NCBI GenBank assembly: GCA_947172415.1
Contig: OX359190.1
Span: 8,618,001-8,682,000, forward strand
Source of the DNA: Chondrosia reniformis
Taxonomy: Eukaryota > Porifera > Demospongiae > Chondrillida > Chondrillidae
DNA: 64,000 nucleotides
Reading direction: 5' to 3'
Numbering within the stretch: the stretch's first letter is position 1; every line of letters starts with the position of its first letter. The position numbers were made by a program, and so were the translations under genes. This document shows positions 1-13,353 of this stretch, piece by piece. A model generated the notes under the pieces. It was not told the origin of the DNA. It searched no databases and worked only from the letters and a program-made list of their open reading frames with translations.

Positions 1-1850
1 CACAATTAAAGACCAATGCGGTGATGTATACGGCCGGATGCATGCATAATCAATACACCATTTTTCTTACATGCTACATCTATCTTATATAAAGGCCTAT
101 AGGGAACTAAACCTAGTGAGGGCTTTGGATGAGGATATAAGAGTTTTCTCCTTCTCCACTGGGCCAGATAGCTGTTTCTGAGAATTCTATGCAGCTAGTG
201 ACCCTGGGAATATTTGCCTTCTTGATCTTTTGTAAGTCCTTGGCTCCCCTTGCATACATTTCTTCTTCAATATAATCAGTCATTGAGTATAATATATAAA
301 TAATAATAATAATAATAATGATTTTTATTAATGTGACATGCTATTCTGAAAAAAAGATCAGTCAGAAATAGCCCAACCCATGGTGGGTTTACAAGTCACT
401 AGCAGGGGGTATACATTTCCAGGGCCATGCAGGGAGGGTGTATGTATTACAAAACCTTTATGGAACAAAAATTAGTGAGAATGAGTGAGAGATTTACGAT
501 GAATGTACATACTGTAAATATAATTTGAGATCTTTTGATTTGGGTATGTTAGGATGAAGTGGTAAAAGTGATAAATATATTATATATATTACTGCAGATT
601 TGAACCTCGAGAGGTTGAATCAAGTGTAAAACATACAAGGTAAGCATAACAATTCCCAATTATCAGTGGCAATGAGACCTATAGCTGGACGAACTTTGGT
701 ACAGTGGATATTTACAAAAACAAGGGTTAATGGTGTCTGTTTGACCAATAGGATAACTGGTGGCTTGTGTTACAATAACAACAAGCTAGAGGACATGAGA
801 ATGTTCCAGTCTCTGCACACAGGAAGACATTCAATGTTAATTATGCACTGATTAGTTTATCACATAAGCATAATAACTGCCAGTAATTATAAACAACACT
901 AATTAAGTCACCTCACTGGCTAACCTCAATATCCCAGCCGCTTAATTGAAAGATCCATAAAAATAGATTCCACCATAGTCCTCCTTTTTATGAGACAAGA
1001 ACTATATATTATTATTATTGTATGTGCTTTGTGTGCTAGATGCACACTAGGGCTACATTGCCCCATGTAGCACTGTACACAAAGAGTAAATGAAACAAAC
1101 ATTTGGGTTAAATATGGATAAACACATGTACAATACTTATATATAACTCCTAATTCATCCCCTCCCAACAACCCTATCTTGAGCTCGAGATCTTCCCCGT
1201 GAGAAATGCTTATTCATGATTAGCCTCTCAATTTTCCAAAATCTATGGTGCCATTTTGACTCCAATTACATCAGCAGTTCCTCCTTTCCTTTGAGCTTTG
1301 AGCAAATTGAACGTTTCATACAATTGTTGCTTAGTCTCAATAAATTAGTATGCTCAGCCATATATGTATATATAAAATCTAAATAGACTACACTCTATGA
1401 AATAGCTACAGTATATTCAGAGCTATAATTAAGCTGGGGTTAACCTTTTATATGAGTTTTCATTTTTGCATGAGACTCAGTAATTCATGACTGTACTATG
1501 TGCTTTAGATGACCATCAAATATTGTATTTTACATTCGTTCTGTTTTCAATTGTGAATTCAACAATAAGTTTGTAGACTTGAAATTGTATCATATTACGT
1601 ATGTGGAATACATGTCAAAGCTATATATTCCTACAGAAGTTAACATTGGCCTAAAGCTACGTATATTTGTCACAATCCAAGTTCTTTAAACTATAAGCTC
1701 AGCTAATATTATTTTGTTTAAATTAGCCTTTTGTTAAACTCAAATTATTTAGATTTTTAAATACAATAGCATGTAAACACTACCAGTACCTAAAGAAGTT
1801 CACTATCACAATATATTCCTAAAGCTAATTGTCACAATTCAAGTTCATAG
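1..1850. other. Intergenic, AT-rich, no gene seen
   Basis: No exon chain or convincing coding frame is visible on either strand. The stretch holds one copy of the dispersed repeat described at 55-245, a short (TAA)n microsatellite near 299-319, and a segment near 1010-1085 (text around GCACACTAGGGC) that recurs near 58000-58050, so it is probably another dispersed repeat. The short ORFs at 666-851 (+) and 926-1171 (-) look like chance frames. Confidence 0.6.
55..245 (+). repeat. Dispersed repeat family R, copy 1
   Basis: This is one copy of a roughly 190-240 bp element that recurs more than ten times here in both orientations. Diagnostic strings in order are ACATGCTAC, AAGGCCTATAGGGAACTAAAC, GAGCTTTGGATGAGGATA, CTCCACTGGGCCAGA, AGCTGTTTCTG and CTTCTTGATCTTTTGT. 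No protein is encoded and no long terminal inverted repeat is obvious, so it is probably a non-autonomous element. Copies differ by several per cent and by truncation. Confidence 0.8.
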
Positions 1851-2639
1851 TTAATCTCTAGTGACTTCCACCTCCATGTACTCCAACTTGTATTCTTCGT
1901 TTGCACCCTCGCCATACAGCTCCACAAAGAGACCTTGAGTAACATCCAGCTTAGAGGTGAAGGTGCTTGCAGCTGTGAAGCCTCCATTGGTTGGAAGATG
2001 GAAGGATCCCCATTGCCTTGCTGGCTTGTATGTGACAGTAACTGCCTTTGGTGAGAAAGCACTGGCTAGAGTAAGCCCTCCACAATTTCCACTCAAACTA
2101 CCACTAAAGACATTACCAGGTGTTACACTAGCAAAATAGCAAGCCAAGTTGGAACTACTCTTATAGTTGCTAACATCTGCAATCCAGTTGCCATTACAAG
2201 TTTCCTTGTCACACAGCATAATGGTGGGATCTGAATCAGTCGTTGGAGGATCTTGAAAAAAGAGCTGTATTTTGACAGTTATGTCCACTGTGCAGAGCTC
2301 ATTTTTTTGGAACAGTGGTACTCGAATCAATCTATTCCCTGTCACTCGGTTTCTGAAATGAAGCAAGGTATTTGAGGATGACACAAGTTCAGTGACAGAG
2401 CCGTGGTCCAACAACCAATCAGGATCCATTACTTTTCTGTACAGCAGCAGTGGGCAGTCACGAGAGCAGCCTTCATTGTCACCATACGCAAAAGTAACCT
2501 AATAATATATTTAATGGAGATGATTTTATCTTATCCTATATAATACACTGCTGATGTTTTTGGAATATGATGCATGTGTGTAATATATATGAGTTTTCCT
2601 CACCATAAAAACTAGGAAGATGAATTTAGCAATTCCCAT
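1851..2639 (-). CDS. Predicted small secreted protein, family not recognised
   Basis: Two coding exons are proposed on the minus strand: 2604-2639 (12 codons) and 1851-2498, joined by a phase-0 GT-AG intron, giving about 227 residues. Residues 1-17 form a signal peptide (MGIAKFIFLVFM then VTFAYG), so the product should enter the secretory pathway. The mature part has spaced cysteines (CSRDC near the N-terminus, then LCDKETCNGNW and LACYF) and alternating hydrophobic/polar strands ending in LEYMEVEV, which suggests a disulphide-bonded beta-sandwich. I recognise no catalytic motif or named family. The start fits because the signal sequence follows the ATG directly and a TATATAA lies about 100 bp upstream. 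It could be a lectin-like or lineage-restricted secreted protein, but that is a guess. Confidence 0.72.
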
Positions 2640-2736
2640 AGCGCTCCGGTATGGCTCTAAATTCAGAGAGAACACTTTGTGCAACACAATTTCAAATTTA
2701 AGTGTGAGCCTGTATTTAGCTGTTTAGCCCTCTTCA

Positions 2737-2743
2737 TTATATA
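2737..2743 (-). promoter_or_regulatory. Candidate TATA box for the secreted-protein gene
   Basis: Minus-strand TATATAA lies 98-104 bases upstream of the ATG at 2639, a plausible distance for a TATA box plus a short 5' leader. TATA-like strings are common in this AT-rich DNA, so the call rests on position. Confidence 0.35.
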
Positions 2744-3261
2744 CTAATAAAACAGGTGAGTGATTTAATTGTGGTCACATGTATATAATGCGCCTTACCA
2801 CATGTATATCTATATTCTTTAATAGGCTTATACCACATGCCATAATACAAATATATATGCTAAAATTAATGTTGAGATTCGACTTAGTATAGTGCTTCAT
2901 TTATGCTTCCCCTTTAAATGAGAGTTTTAATTCAATAATATCAGTCATGATCCCATGCATGCAGAATTTTCATTTCTTTTTTTTAATTCATTAACTGTAT
3001 CACCTTCCTCATCCTCTGACATACACATATTAAACCATTATGTATACCAGTGTTTGTAAATACAAAACTAAATAATATCCTTTTGAATTGATACACAAAT
3101 TACATGCAAGTTGGACACACAACACAGTACAGGGGACCTTTAAGAGTGTTATACACTATTAAATGACTAGGGTGCCTAATAAAAAGGATACATATTAAGG
3201 GGTCTGTCATAAATCAGATGTAGTTTTAACAAGGAGTTCATTACACGAACAGTAGTCATAA
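2744..3261. other. Spacer between RASSF 3' end and secreted-protein gene
   Basis: AT-rich non-coding stretch. It must hold the 3' UTR of the RASSF gene and the upstream control region of the secreted-protein gene, both on the minus strand. I saw no canonical AATAAA for RASSF here. Confidence 0.5.
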
Positions 3262-6200
3262 TTATGAATTCTGTGCATTCAGTTCTGTAACTACATCTTG
3301 GATTTCTTCTTTCCATACTTTAAACCTGTGTAAGAAGAGTGAAAGAGATAATCAAACCACAAGTAATTAGGATTATTCTCAAACATCATGAAGAGGGAAT
3401 AACACGAAGGAAGCAATTGCCAGGACAGCTGGTTATAACCTACTGAGTTACGTACAACTGCCACAATAACGCTCCATTCCCCTCTTATACAAATTACAAA
3501 AATAATTGGTCTTCATTTACTAATTAATGGTTATTCTCCTTATCATAAGAAGCTTGTAGCAAGTGCGTATATACATACATATACGTACATGAGTTTAAAA
3601 TAACAAGGAACCATATTCATATTAGTAAACTTTTACAAATTCTTTAAAGCTTAAAATCCATAGGATAAATAAAACATTTTCATTATATACGGACATGTAT
3701 TGTACTTTAAGGGATCAAACAGAATTTATGAATAATCACTATACATACGTACGTAAGTTATTATACCAAACTAGCTACATAAGTGACAATAGCCTTATCC
3801 TAGCTGGGGGACTAAAGTCCTATTATAAAGATACGTAAGTGGTTATCGCCTCCCTGATAAGACTTTGGTCACCAGTGTAATAACTGCCAGTGATCATTTA
3901 ATTATAGCCTTTGTACATTTTTAATGCAATTAACTTGCTTAGTTCATATATACATATGTAAATATCTACATTGCTTATATATGTACATGCATATATACGT
4001 ATATACGTACGTAGGCAATGTTTTACGGACATGTACATACTTTTCTCTGATTTTCTTGCTTAATCTTTCTTCCTCCTCTTGAAACATTTTCAAAAAATGT
4101 TCCAATTCAGGAACTTGAAAGTGAAGATATTGTGCTACCTATCAGTGACGCAATGTATGACATAATCTATTATAATATCCCTCAAGATTCTTACTAGGAC
4201 TAGTACGTATATATGTATGTATATGAAGATAGTTCATGATTAGTTTTATAACATTGGTGTGATAAACAGTGAAATCTTATTATTTTAAGGTAAAATGGCA
4301 CAGGGGTATACACATAAGTACATACATATGTGTACATGTGCTCAACTCTAGGCCTCCCACATAAACTTACTTCAGCTGTGATGTCTGTGTAAGTGTCATC
4401 TTTTTCTACAATGTAAAGCTTGGCTACATTCTCATCGGGTCCAGCCTTTATACGATTGAGCAGCGGACAGTCATGATCGTGTAGTCTCTCACTTCTACCA
4501 TTATCATAGGTAATTGACAGAGTAAACTTCCCAGGGTCATCTAAAACCTAGCAGGGAAAAATACAAAATGTTGTGCTATAACTGTAATTATTTATTGTCT
4601 GCAAAACTAGTGAATATATGTACGTAAAACTATTTAATCCAGAGGTATTATTGAGCAAAATAAAACATACATAAAACTATGTACATAAAATGAACATAGA
4701 ACGCATTAGTTACGTATTTAGATATACGTATGTACGCACATTCTTTCAAGAGTTCATTAATGAAGACAACAATCATGAGGTCTGCAAGCATCAGTGTCTT
4801 CCTCGAGGAATATTAAGAGGTTTTATTGTATATAAACACATACCTTGTATTTCATAAGGAGTTGCTTAACCACATCATCTGTTCTGTACATACTGTTCAC
4901 TCTTATACTTGTGGCTGAGTTCTTGGGGGGCGTGAAGGAGGTGGGTTCATTTTCAACTTGTAGAACTGAGAACCTGGTTGATTTCCTGGCTTGAGATTTC
5001 CGCTTCATGGAAACACGCCGTCCTCCTTTCATACTGGACGTCCTTCTGAAGATGGGTCGGCTCCCATCTCTATCCAAACTGGTAAAGGCTCTCTCTCTAG
5101 TCATAGGCTCTAGTCCATCTTCCAAGTATGACTGCCCTTCCAAAATTGACTGTGTTATATCCAAAGACCCCACTCTATTGTGCTTTCTAATCTCTAACTC
5201 TTCAACAGAACTATCAAAGGTCACCTAAAAGGATAGGAGAGAGAAGAAGAGAAATGTGAATAGTTAATAGGGCTCAAGTGTAGGAAGGATGTAGAAATAT
5301 ACTAAAGAGTAAAAAGGAAAAATTGAGAAAGGCCACTTTATAAAAGACTGTGGGAGAGGATTGAAGAAAAAAATAGACAAATAAGAATTGCAATTGAGCA
5401 CAAGGGCCAGAGACTGATGAGGAGGGACCAGAGACTGATGAGGAGGGACCAGAGACTGATGGGGAGGGACCAGAGACTGATGGGGAGGGACTAGAGACTA
5501 ATGGGGAGGGACCAGAGACTGATGGGGAGGGACCAGAGACTGATGAGGAGGGACCAGAGACTGATGGGGAGGAACTAGAGACTGCTGAGGAGGAACTAGA
5601 GACTGATGAGGAAGGACCAGAGACTGAAGGAATTAAGGAATTTCCAAGAGCAATTGAATGAGAGTAAGCTTGGATAAAGTTACTCACAGTTCTCTCCACT
5701 GATGACCTGCTTTCTTCAGGATCACTATCACTCTGCAGGGACAGAATAGTAAACTAAACACCACGCAGTAAACTATTGATCAGTATGGATATATGTATGT
5801 ACATATGAATCATAATGAGTTCTTGTTGTAGTTGTGATGGCTAATACATATTTAACTTTGGACTTACAGAGTCAACCATTCTGGATCCTCTTTTGTCCTG
5901 GAGTGCTAACACTTCTTTCCTCCATTGGTCCGGCAGGTCTTCTTGTTTGGTGAACCCTCCGGTACTCCTCCCAACGTATATGTGGTCCCCACCGGCCACT
6001 GTGATGGCATTGTTCAGACCCCAGTAGATCTTCATGACTCCTTCAATTATAGTTGTTCCATTCACCTGTACACACACATACGTACTGTAATTCGGGAAAT
6101 TTTTGTTGTTAAAATATTTTCGTGGCTGGCCCAAACCACAAAATTTTTGCTCGTTCATTTGTTTGTGCGAATCAAGAAGTGCGGTTGGTTTAGACCACAA

Positions 6201-9200
6201 AAGTATTTCAACCTGAACATTTCTGAAATTTACATCTGTTAGGAACTATATACGTATGTACATTTAAATGACCATTCTGTGCATGCACCACATTTTTTGG
6301 AGTACGCACTGCATTTGAATCAGTTACCAGGTGTACATATAGTTCTGGCCAATTGAATCACCTAATTGTAAGCAAATGGATTGGCAGTCAGTGTACATAC
6401 GTATGACACTTTTAACTTGGTGGTAGAGCACTGGTGACTAAACCAGTCATTGTCCTGGGTTCAATTCCCAGTTAGTGCTCTCTTCACATATTAAAATCTA
6501 ATATACCATTTTCCTACGTACATGTTATGCCTACTCTGTAAAAAGGCCTATAGGGAACTAAACCTGGAGAGAGCTTTGGATGAAGATAAGGAGTATTCTC
6601 TTTCTGATGATGGTGATTTAAGAGTGGTGATTTAATTATCACTTTGAATAGTCGTACACATGTTTGGCTTAGTGGAGAAAGTGAAAGAGAAAAAACTGTA
6701 TCCTAAGCCATTACTCTATTACACAGTACGTGTACATAGGTAGGAGGGCATATGTAGCCATAGTAATAGAAAAAATATTTTGACATTCATGTATCATTTT
6801 CCTACTGTAAAGAAGATGTGTATTACTACTTATTGAATGCAGTGTTAGGTACAAAATGATATCAGCCTTCACTATTTTACACAGGAAGTCAATCACTTCT
6901 ATGTATGTATATACGTACATAGATGGGCATTCAGACATCAATAGAAAATTCAATATTCTATGGGAAAATGGTACTGTATTTTACAAGTCTAACAAGAATT
7001 GTGAAATACCCTGCCAAATAGCCACTCTTTGACTGCAATTATACACAAGCTGATACATCTACATAGCCTTATAAAACTACATATACTGATGGAAACCAGA
7101 GTACGGTAGTATTCTCTAAGTAGGAACATGTACGTATTTAAAACTGTTTGATGATCATGATAATGACTTTCAAGATAACTGATGAAGGATACAATTCTCA
7201 GAAAGAGCTCTCTACCCAATTGGAGAATAAAACAACTGTAACCTTATCAATTTACCCAAATCATACATATATCTAGATAAAATATTTTAATCAATTACAG
7301 TCTACATACGTACGTACATAAACAGATACATAAAAATGATGCATTGATTATTCACATAAGTACGTACCTCCTTGTGTTTCAGATTCAGTCGAGAGCCTGC
7401 ATGGAAGTCATTGTACACCTTCAGTTTCCCCATTACCTCCGACACGTCATTGGTAGTGTCTGCCTGAGCTGATCCATTGCCAAAGGCTTTATGTGCCTCA
7501 ACTCCGCCCCTTCCGTAGCCCTCAGGACCAAAGAGTGCCTGATAGCACGGCAGGTCACAATATGGCTTCCCATTGTGCTGTGTACACAAGAAAGATTTGG
7601 TTTAGGTCAGAGGGAAAAATGGAGTACAGAACTACTGGACTACTACTACTATAACAATTACCAATACATACATACTTTATTGTTAGTACATACAAACGTA
7701 AATCAAATGTATTGTCCTCGTGTCTACTATTGATTGTATGGAACAGCCAGTTTGAAAAATGATGCTTGTAGTGTAATTATCCAATCCTGCAACCTGATCA
7801 CACATATATACGTATATGGTTACACGTACATACACATGACACTGGCTTGTTAATATGTACTAGTATGTACATTGTATGTATTGCCTTGTAGGAAGGTGAG
7901 TCTAGACTTCAAGCCAATAAATGCACTTAGCTATGTTTACACGTAAAATGACTCCATTAAACCCTTTGATTCTCAGCAATGAAAGGATAGTACTTGAGTA
8001 CTTAAGTAAAGAGTGGCCAATCCCAACACACCCTATCACACGTGTGGGCATAGCAGGTTACTATTTATAGATTATACCAGAAATGCATTTTTCAAAGGAG
8101 CCACTTTGGTTACCAGGCAACACAATTTGCAGGGCAGGCAATAAACAGATCAGTGAGGAGCTACTTTTCTCTGTCTCCTTGGAAACCACTCAAGTACAAG
8201 AAGCCCAATCAATACCAAATTAGGAAATGCTATAAGCACCATTATATTGTATATTGAAAACAGTGGAAAGTGTACGTACCTACAATACAGTGAACACATA
8301 CGTAAACGTATATATACATACACCCGCTGAGTGTCAAAATATTCCTCAGCAATTGATAACATTAATATTGCTATAATGTCTAGGATAGCGGTCAAACAAG
8401 GAAGAGTACATAACTTTAAAGCTTTATATTGTTTAAAACATGGTTAATGGTAATTCATTCAATTAAGCTAGAAGTGCTTTACAGCCTCCTTAGCTCAATG
8501 GCCTGAATGGTGATGATTAATAGTGTAGACAGTTAGGTATTATTTCATTTAAAAAATTACAAAGCCATTTTGAAAGTGAACAGACATATGTTACGTATGT
8601 ATGTCAATCTGTACTACATGGGAATGGCATGAAGGAGGTACATGCAGATCATTAAACCTGAATACACAAGATACTTACCTCTGCATGTCTTCCAGGGTTC
8701 AGGGTCTTTCCACACATTTCACATTTCAAACACTGAGGGTGCCAGTCATATCCGAGGGAGGTCTTGCGTTCAGCTGGCAGACACAAGGAAAGGTCTTGTG
8801 AGATAATACACATGTATATACCAGTACATTAATAAGTACATATGCACATAAATGTACGTATTATACAGTGAAATCCAACCAATTTGAATGAATTTGAGAT
8901 AAGAAAAAAGTACTTGAATTAGCCATATACTTTCATCCATGAATGTGAGAAATTTATGAGTATTTAATATGTTTATATTAACTGGTATTTGATCTAGCCA
9001 CTGTACATACGTATGTACAGGTTTAGATGTACATACTGTATTACATACGTACGTACGTATGTGGACATAACCTAGTACGTATGTACATAATGTATACGCG
9101 TATTGATTTACATATAGATCAGCTTCATATCTATAAAGTAAACTCCTAGTAATTTACTGTGTAGATCTGATGACTACCAAAATAACATCACAGAAGACAT

Positions 9201-12200
9201 GCTGTTTACTCAACAAACAGCCATTTTTAAGATGACTAAATTCATAATATACGTACATGTTATGTACGTAGATATAAAAAATTTTTTATCCATAGAGCTA
9301 TGTACGTATGTCTGTACATATGTATTATGCATTCAGTTATTGGCTTTTAAACAATGATACATATGTCTGGTATGAATTTGATGGAACACTTTCCAGTAAT
9401 TTAAGGTACGTACGTACATATGTAAATCAATCAAAAACACATCATTATTGTATACTAGGTAATCATAACATACAGTCAGTCTGGACTGTTTAAAAACATT
9501 CCTCATTTCGACAGAAAACTAGGAAAGCGGTTATGTATGTACTAACACAAGTAGAAGCCATACAAAGGCAAAGTTGAAATTTGAGTGTAATTCAAATAAT
9601 AATGTCCCTTGCATTTCATCTAAATTGTGTAATGTGAACATTGTATACTTAATATTACCAAATGAGATATGTAGGCAGTAATTTACTACTCATAACCCTT
9701 TAGAGTAGCAAATCTCATTGTCAATAAAATACAGTTTTGGAAGGTCACTTAGGCTTAAATCTTCCATGACACTTTTCTAAAGAAGACTTCATCAGTGTGT
9801 ACACAACAAACACAAACAATGGAAAGTGAGAACATTACTTATAACTAAAACACACTTATACAGGGGATACGGATGAACTGTATGCTTATCTAATAACAGT
9901 GCTACACTGGCCTATATCTACGTACGTAAGTATGTGTAAGTATGTACAAAATGTAGGAGTAAAAGTATTTTAGAATAAGAAATTCTTAATCTCACACTTC
10001 AACATGAATAATCTAACACATTTTTCTTACATGCTACTACTACCTACGTACTTTAGAGTAAAAGGCCTGCCTAAACCTAGTGAGAGCTTTGGATGAGAAC
10101 TTTATCATGTCCTTTCTCCATCACTGATAATGAGAGGAACATGTTTACCCTATTTGATTGTAAATTAGACAATTAATGTACGTATATGAACTTGAATATG
10201 AACAGATTTCAGATAAGTAACTTATATTTATTAGATTTTAAATATCCCATTGTAAGTAGGAATTGAGGACAAAAATGTTTCCTGTACACGACAAATAGAC
10301 TGACTGTTAAAAGTAATAAGTAATTACCTACGTATGTACATATGAGTATTCCAATGCACCATTTTCCTACATACTACACAGTAGAGTCCTACAGGGAACT
10401 AAACCTAGTGAGAGCTTTGGATGAGGGTACGGTATACTTGTATGACATGCTTGTACCATTGCCAGTCTATCTCCAAACTCTAAACAGGATCTGTGACATT
10501 AAAGCACTGAAATGAGCCACTATGGAGCGTGCACATATTGTTACGAGTGTTTACTTCATAACCATACCCTTCAATTTCTAGCAACTTGCAACAATGTTGG
10601 ACCACCATTTTGTGATACTAATATTTCATTAATATACACTATACACTAAATATACACTATACACTAATATTACATTATACACACTAATATTTAGACTAAA
10701 CTACATATGTACATACATACTTACTTAGAAGACACATACGTAACATTCAAGTCCTGATTAACAGGGATATCCTCTTTATGAAACCCACAATACACATAAA
10801 AACGAAAGAGCAACTATAGAGATTATATGGGTCTGTTTTCTATATGAATAAACTGTCAAACTATACACACATAATACGTACATATAAAGTTAACCTCAGC
10901 ACACTCAGCTATATAATACATTTTACACATACAGCAAACACCTCAACAATCTAAATCTACATATCTGTTAATCTGTTAAAGGACATGGACATTAGAAATA
11001 GAACAATACGTTTGTGTAGTTTGTTGTAACTCTATTGTATTACAAAGTTATAGTGCTTTATATAAAGTTATGAAGGAGGAATTGGACGAGAAAAAATGTT
11101 ACAACTTGTGTTGCTCTAAAATAACACTCTTATACGCTCGATACAGAAAATACCCATGTACATATATACATGTGAATGAGTTCAATACAGAGCTATTTTG
11201 TACAGACCAAGTTGTGCTTTATATATCTCTTGCTGCCTCTGAGGGACGCATCTCAACAAACCATTGATAATACTATAGATTTGTAGCTTTGAATCACTTC
11301 ACTATTTTAACTCATTTGTTGTAACTCTATTGTATTACAAAGTTATAGTGCTTTATATAAAGTTATGAAGGAGGAATTGGATGAGAAAAAATGTTACAAC
11401 TTCACCTTTGGGAGTAGATTGTGTTAAGTGATGTTTTAGCCAAGTGTTGACAAAGGCAGGTATATTATTGAGTTAGCACATATGTAGATATAGTAACAGT
11501 ACCTTATCTGTGGTTAACACAGAGAACTGCTAGCAAGACACATTGCAAGTTGACTAGCTGAATTACTACATATTCCCTTTACAGTGAAACTTGTAGACCC
11601 ATCACCTCCATAGGATTATCATTTGCTTAAATTGGCCACTTCAAGAATGGCCCAAACATTTAAATATTTTTATGTACTTTTAATCAATTCATCTTTCTAA
11701 AGCAGCCAGATACATAAATTAGGTAGGTCCCTCGAGGTGACCAGTTAGGAGGGTTCCACTATATCCTACATTAGAGGATATGCATTCAAAAGAAAAGCAA
11801 GTATGCACACTACTACAAACCCGAAATGCATAGTAGTAGAAGCTAGTAGCTGTGCCTTATTGGGATATACATGTACGTAACTACCTACCAAGTTTCACAC
11901 AATGCAAGATTGAACTAATTTTATGACTATTAATATACAACTCAATTAACCGCACCTCTTAAATGTGCAAAACCACAAAATACTCCCAAAACTGACAATT
12001 CTATTCATAAAACAAAACTACTTACATATATAAGATTATTTGAGTATATTATACATAATCTCTAGTTGGGTATTTCTATTTCTTTTGTATCTTTAGATGT
12101 TCAAGAAAACAGTAAAGATTCTATAAGAGATTTCACTACATTCTTAGAGGTCTCATCTTTGAGATGGCTCATCATTAGTCTTGTGAATGTCTAGAGACGC

Positions 12201-13083
12201 AGCTTGTTTCGAAGGGTAATGCTTATAAACAGACCCTACAATCTGCACATTAACAGTAATACTCCTTGAATATTTCTCTTTTTAAAAGCATCTTAAGAAT
12301 CGGATGTTTTCACCCTGGCGGTCTTCTTATGTGACTAACAAACTAAAGACTTAAAGACTAAAGATGAACCATCTCAAAAAGGTTTGGCATCATCCCTATC
12401 ATCTAACTGGGTATCTCCCAGCTTTACCAGAGACATTGTATAAGCCACAAAGATGTAGATTTATTACATGTACATACATATGTACATAATATCATATGTA
12501 CAAAACAGTGTATATCATATTAAACAGATATTGACACAAGATTCAACTAACCAAAGCACACACCTCTAATAATATACCCATCTCATATAAACATTCAATT
12601 ATAATGCCCTGAAGAAGAGTAATACCCATACACCGAACACTAATCTACAACTACCAGTTTTATACGAGTAGTATAGGAGATACAATACACACATATAAAA
12701 CAACCACGAAAGATATAGTCGTTCACATAAGCTATAATTTACACCTATATAAGGACTAATGTGACTAAACAATAAAGAATAGCCGCTACAGTATATACTG
12801 AAAATGGTCCAAAAAACAGTTTCTCCTAGATATAAAAGAAACAACAGCGCATTAAAACCTAAACATACCTTCCATGGGCGGTCCTACAAGTAAAGCAGAG
12901 GTTTGAAATTTAAAACACTTCAATTGACACCTCCAAGTATTGTCAATTCTAGGCTTACAATCGACAGGTACTTTATAAAGACACTCACAATAACTTGAGC
13001 GAAGTAGTGCTCTTAACGACCACTATTCACTCTCACTACTTACCGAAGTATACTGGCTTGCCGCACTTTGGGCAGTTCGGCAT
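3262..13083 (-). CDS. RASSF: Ras-association domain family protein (LIM-RA-SARAH)
   Basis: Nine minus-strand exons: 13044-13083, 8679-8773, 7368-7577, 5868-6065, 5688-5732, 4844-5224, 4371-4547, 4041-4138, 3262-3325. All phases agree; the product is 435 residues. Residues 1-75 are a CRIP-type LIM domain (zinc ligands C4, C7, H25, C28, C31, C34, C52, C56) followed by the CRIP-like tail [13 protein letters not shown]. Residues 197-280 are basic and Ser-rich ([19 protein letters not shown]). About 290-378 is a Ras-association domain ([25 protein letters not shown]). About 385-430 is a SARAH coiled coil ([20 protein letters not shown]). Known for the family: RA binds Ras-like GTPases and SARAH pairs with MST/Hippo kinases. 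An N-terminal LIM domain resembles the insect RASSF layout rather than vertebrate RASSF1-6. The long first intron (8774-13043) carries repeats. Confidence 0.93.
3345..3475 (-). repeat. tRNA-derived SINE-like element
   Basis: Read on the minus strand this has a degraded tRNA-like head (box-A-like CTCAGTAGG, then CCAGCTGTCCTGGCAATTG) followed by a shared tail (CTTCATGATGTTTGAGAA, TTGTGGTTTGATTATC). The same head and tail occur at 6415-6490, 17405-17555 and 30540-30665. It lies just upstream of the last RASSF exon, inside the last intron. Confidence 0.6.
3765..3890 (+). repeat. Second dispersed repeat family (S), copy
   Basis: Shares the pattern AACCAGCCAxGTGAxxxxAGTCTTA, GGGGGACTAAAGTCCTATTA and CCCAGTCATCCA with stretches near 15300-15440, 34130-34235 and 34570-34665. 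This copy is divergent. It is non-coding and lies in a RASSF intron. Confidence 0.45.
5403..5625. repeat. 21-bp minisatellite in a RASSF intron
   Basis: About ten to eleven tandem copies of a 21-bp unit (GGGACCAGAGACTGATGAGGA and variants) lie in the intron between the exons at 5688-5732 and 4844-5224. Because 21 is a multiple of three, the minus strand stays open and would read a repeated SVSGPSS heptapeptide if the intron were retained. Confidence 0.9.
6415..6490 (+). repeat. tRNA-like head of a SINE
   Basis: Contains a box-A-like TGGTGGTAGAGCACTGG and a clear box-B GGTTCAATTCCCAG at tRNA-like spacing. No full cloverleaf with paired acceptor ends is evident and related copies occur elsewhere, so this is a SINE head rather than a working tRNA gene. 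It lies in a RASSF intron and is followed by a partial family-R repeat at about 6505-6610. Confidence 0.6.
10003..10130 (+). repeat. Dispersed repeat family R, partial copy
   Basis: Matches the first half of the family (ATAATCTAACACATTTTTC, CATGCTAC, AAAGGCCT, GAGCTTTGGATGAG). A second partial copy lies close by at about 10345-10430. Both sit in the long first RASSF intron. Confidence 0.75.
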
Positions 13084-13353
13084 ATTATCACACAGCGAGC
13101 ACCTCTTAAGGTAGACGATTATACACCAAAACCCACTAATTAATCGTTTGATTAGATCACCAAGTGACCGTCTTCTTGTCTCTATGAAAAGGTTGCCCGG
13201 CAATGGACTTCAAAGGAACTTCAAACAATTCGTCTTCAACTTTTCCACTTTTCACATCAGGTGACTGTCATGTGACAAAATAGCCCGTAAACCTATAAAA
13301 TGGCTGCTATGTGTGAGTTATAGTTAGCGCCAATTTATTGTCTGCTTAAATTA
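13084..13353. promoter_or_regulatory. Shared RASSF / MRPS18A divergent promoter region
   Basis: The start codons of RASSF (minus, 13083) and MRPS18A (plus, 13354) are 270 bp apart with no exon between them, so the interval must contain both transcription starts. It is less AT-rich than its surroundings and I see no strong TATA box near either start, which fits a housekeeping bidirectional promoter. Promoter function is inferred from position alone. Confidence 0.6.

Noticed and set aside
5274..5699. Minus-strand ORF with a Ser/Pro/Gly heptad repeat as a separate gene
   Set aside because: It begins inside RASSF exon 5 and continues through its donor into the intronic 21-bp array; no independent start or splice signals. 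Kept only as a possible retained intron.
6415..6490. Functional tRNA gene
   Set aside because: Boxes A and B are present, but the acceptor arms do not pair convincingly and the same block recurs with a shared non-tRNA tail, so it is a SINE head.
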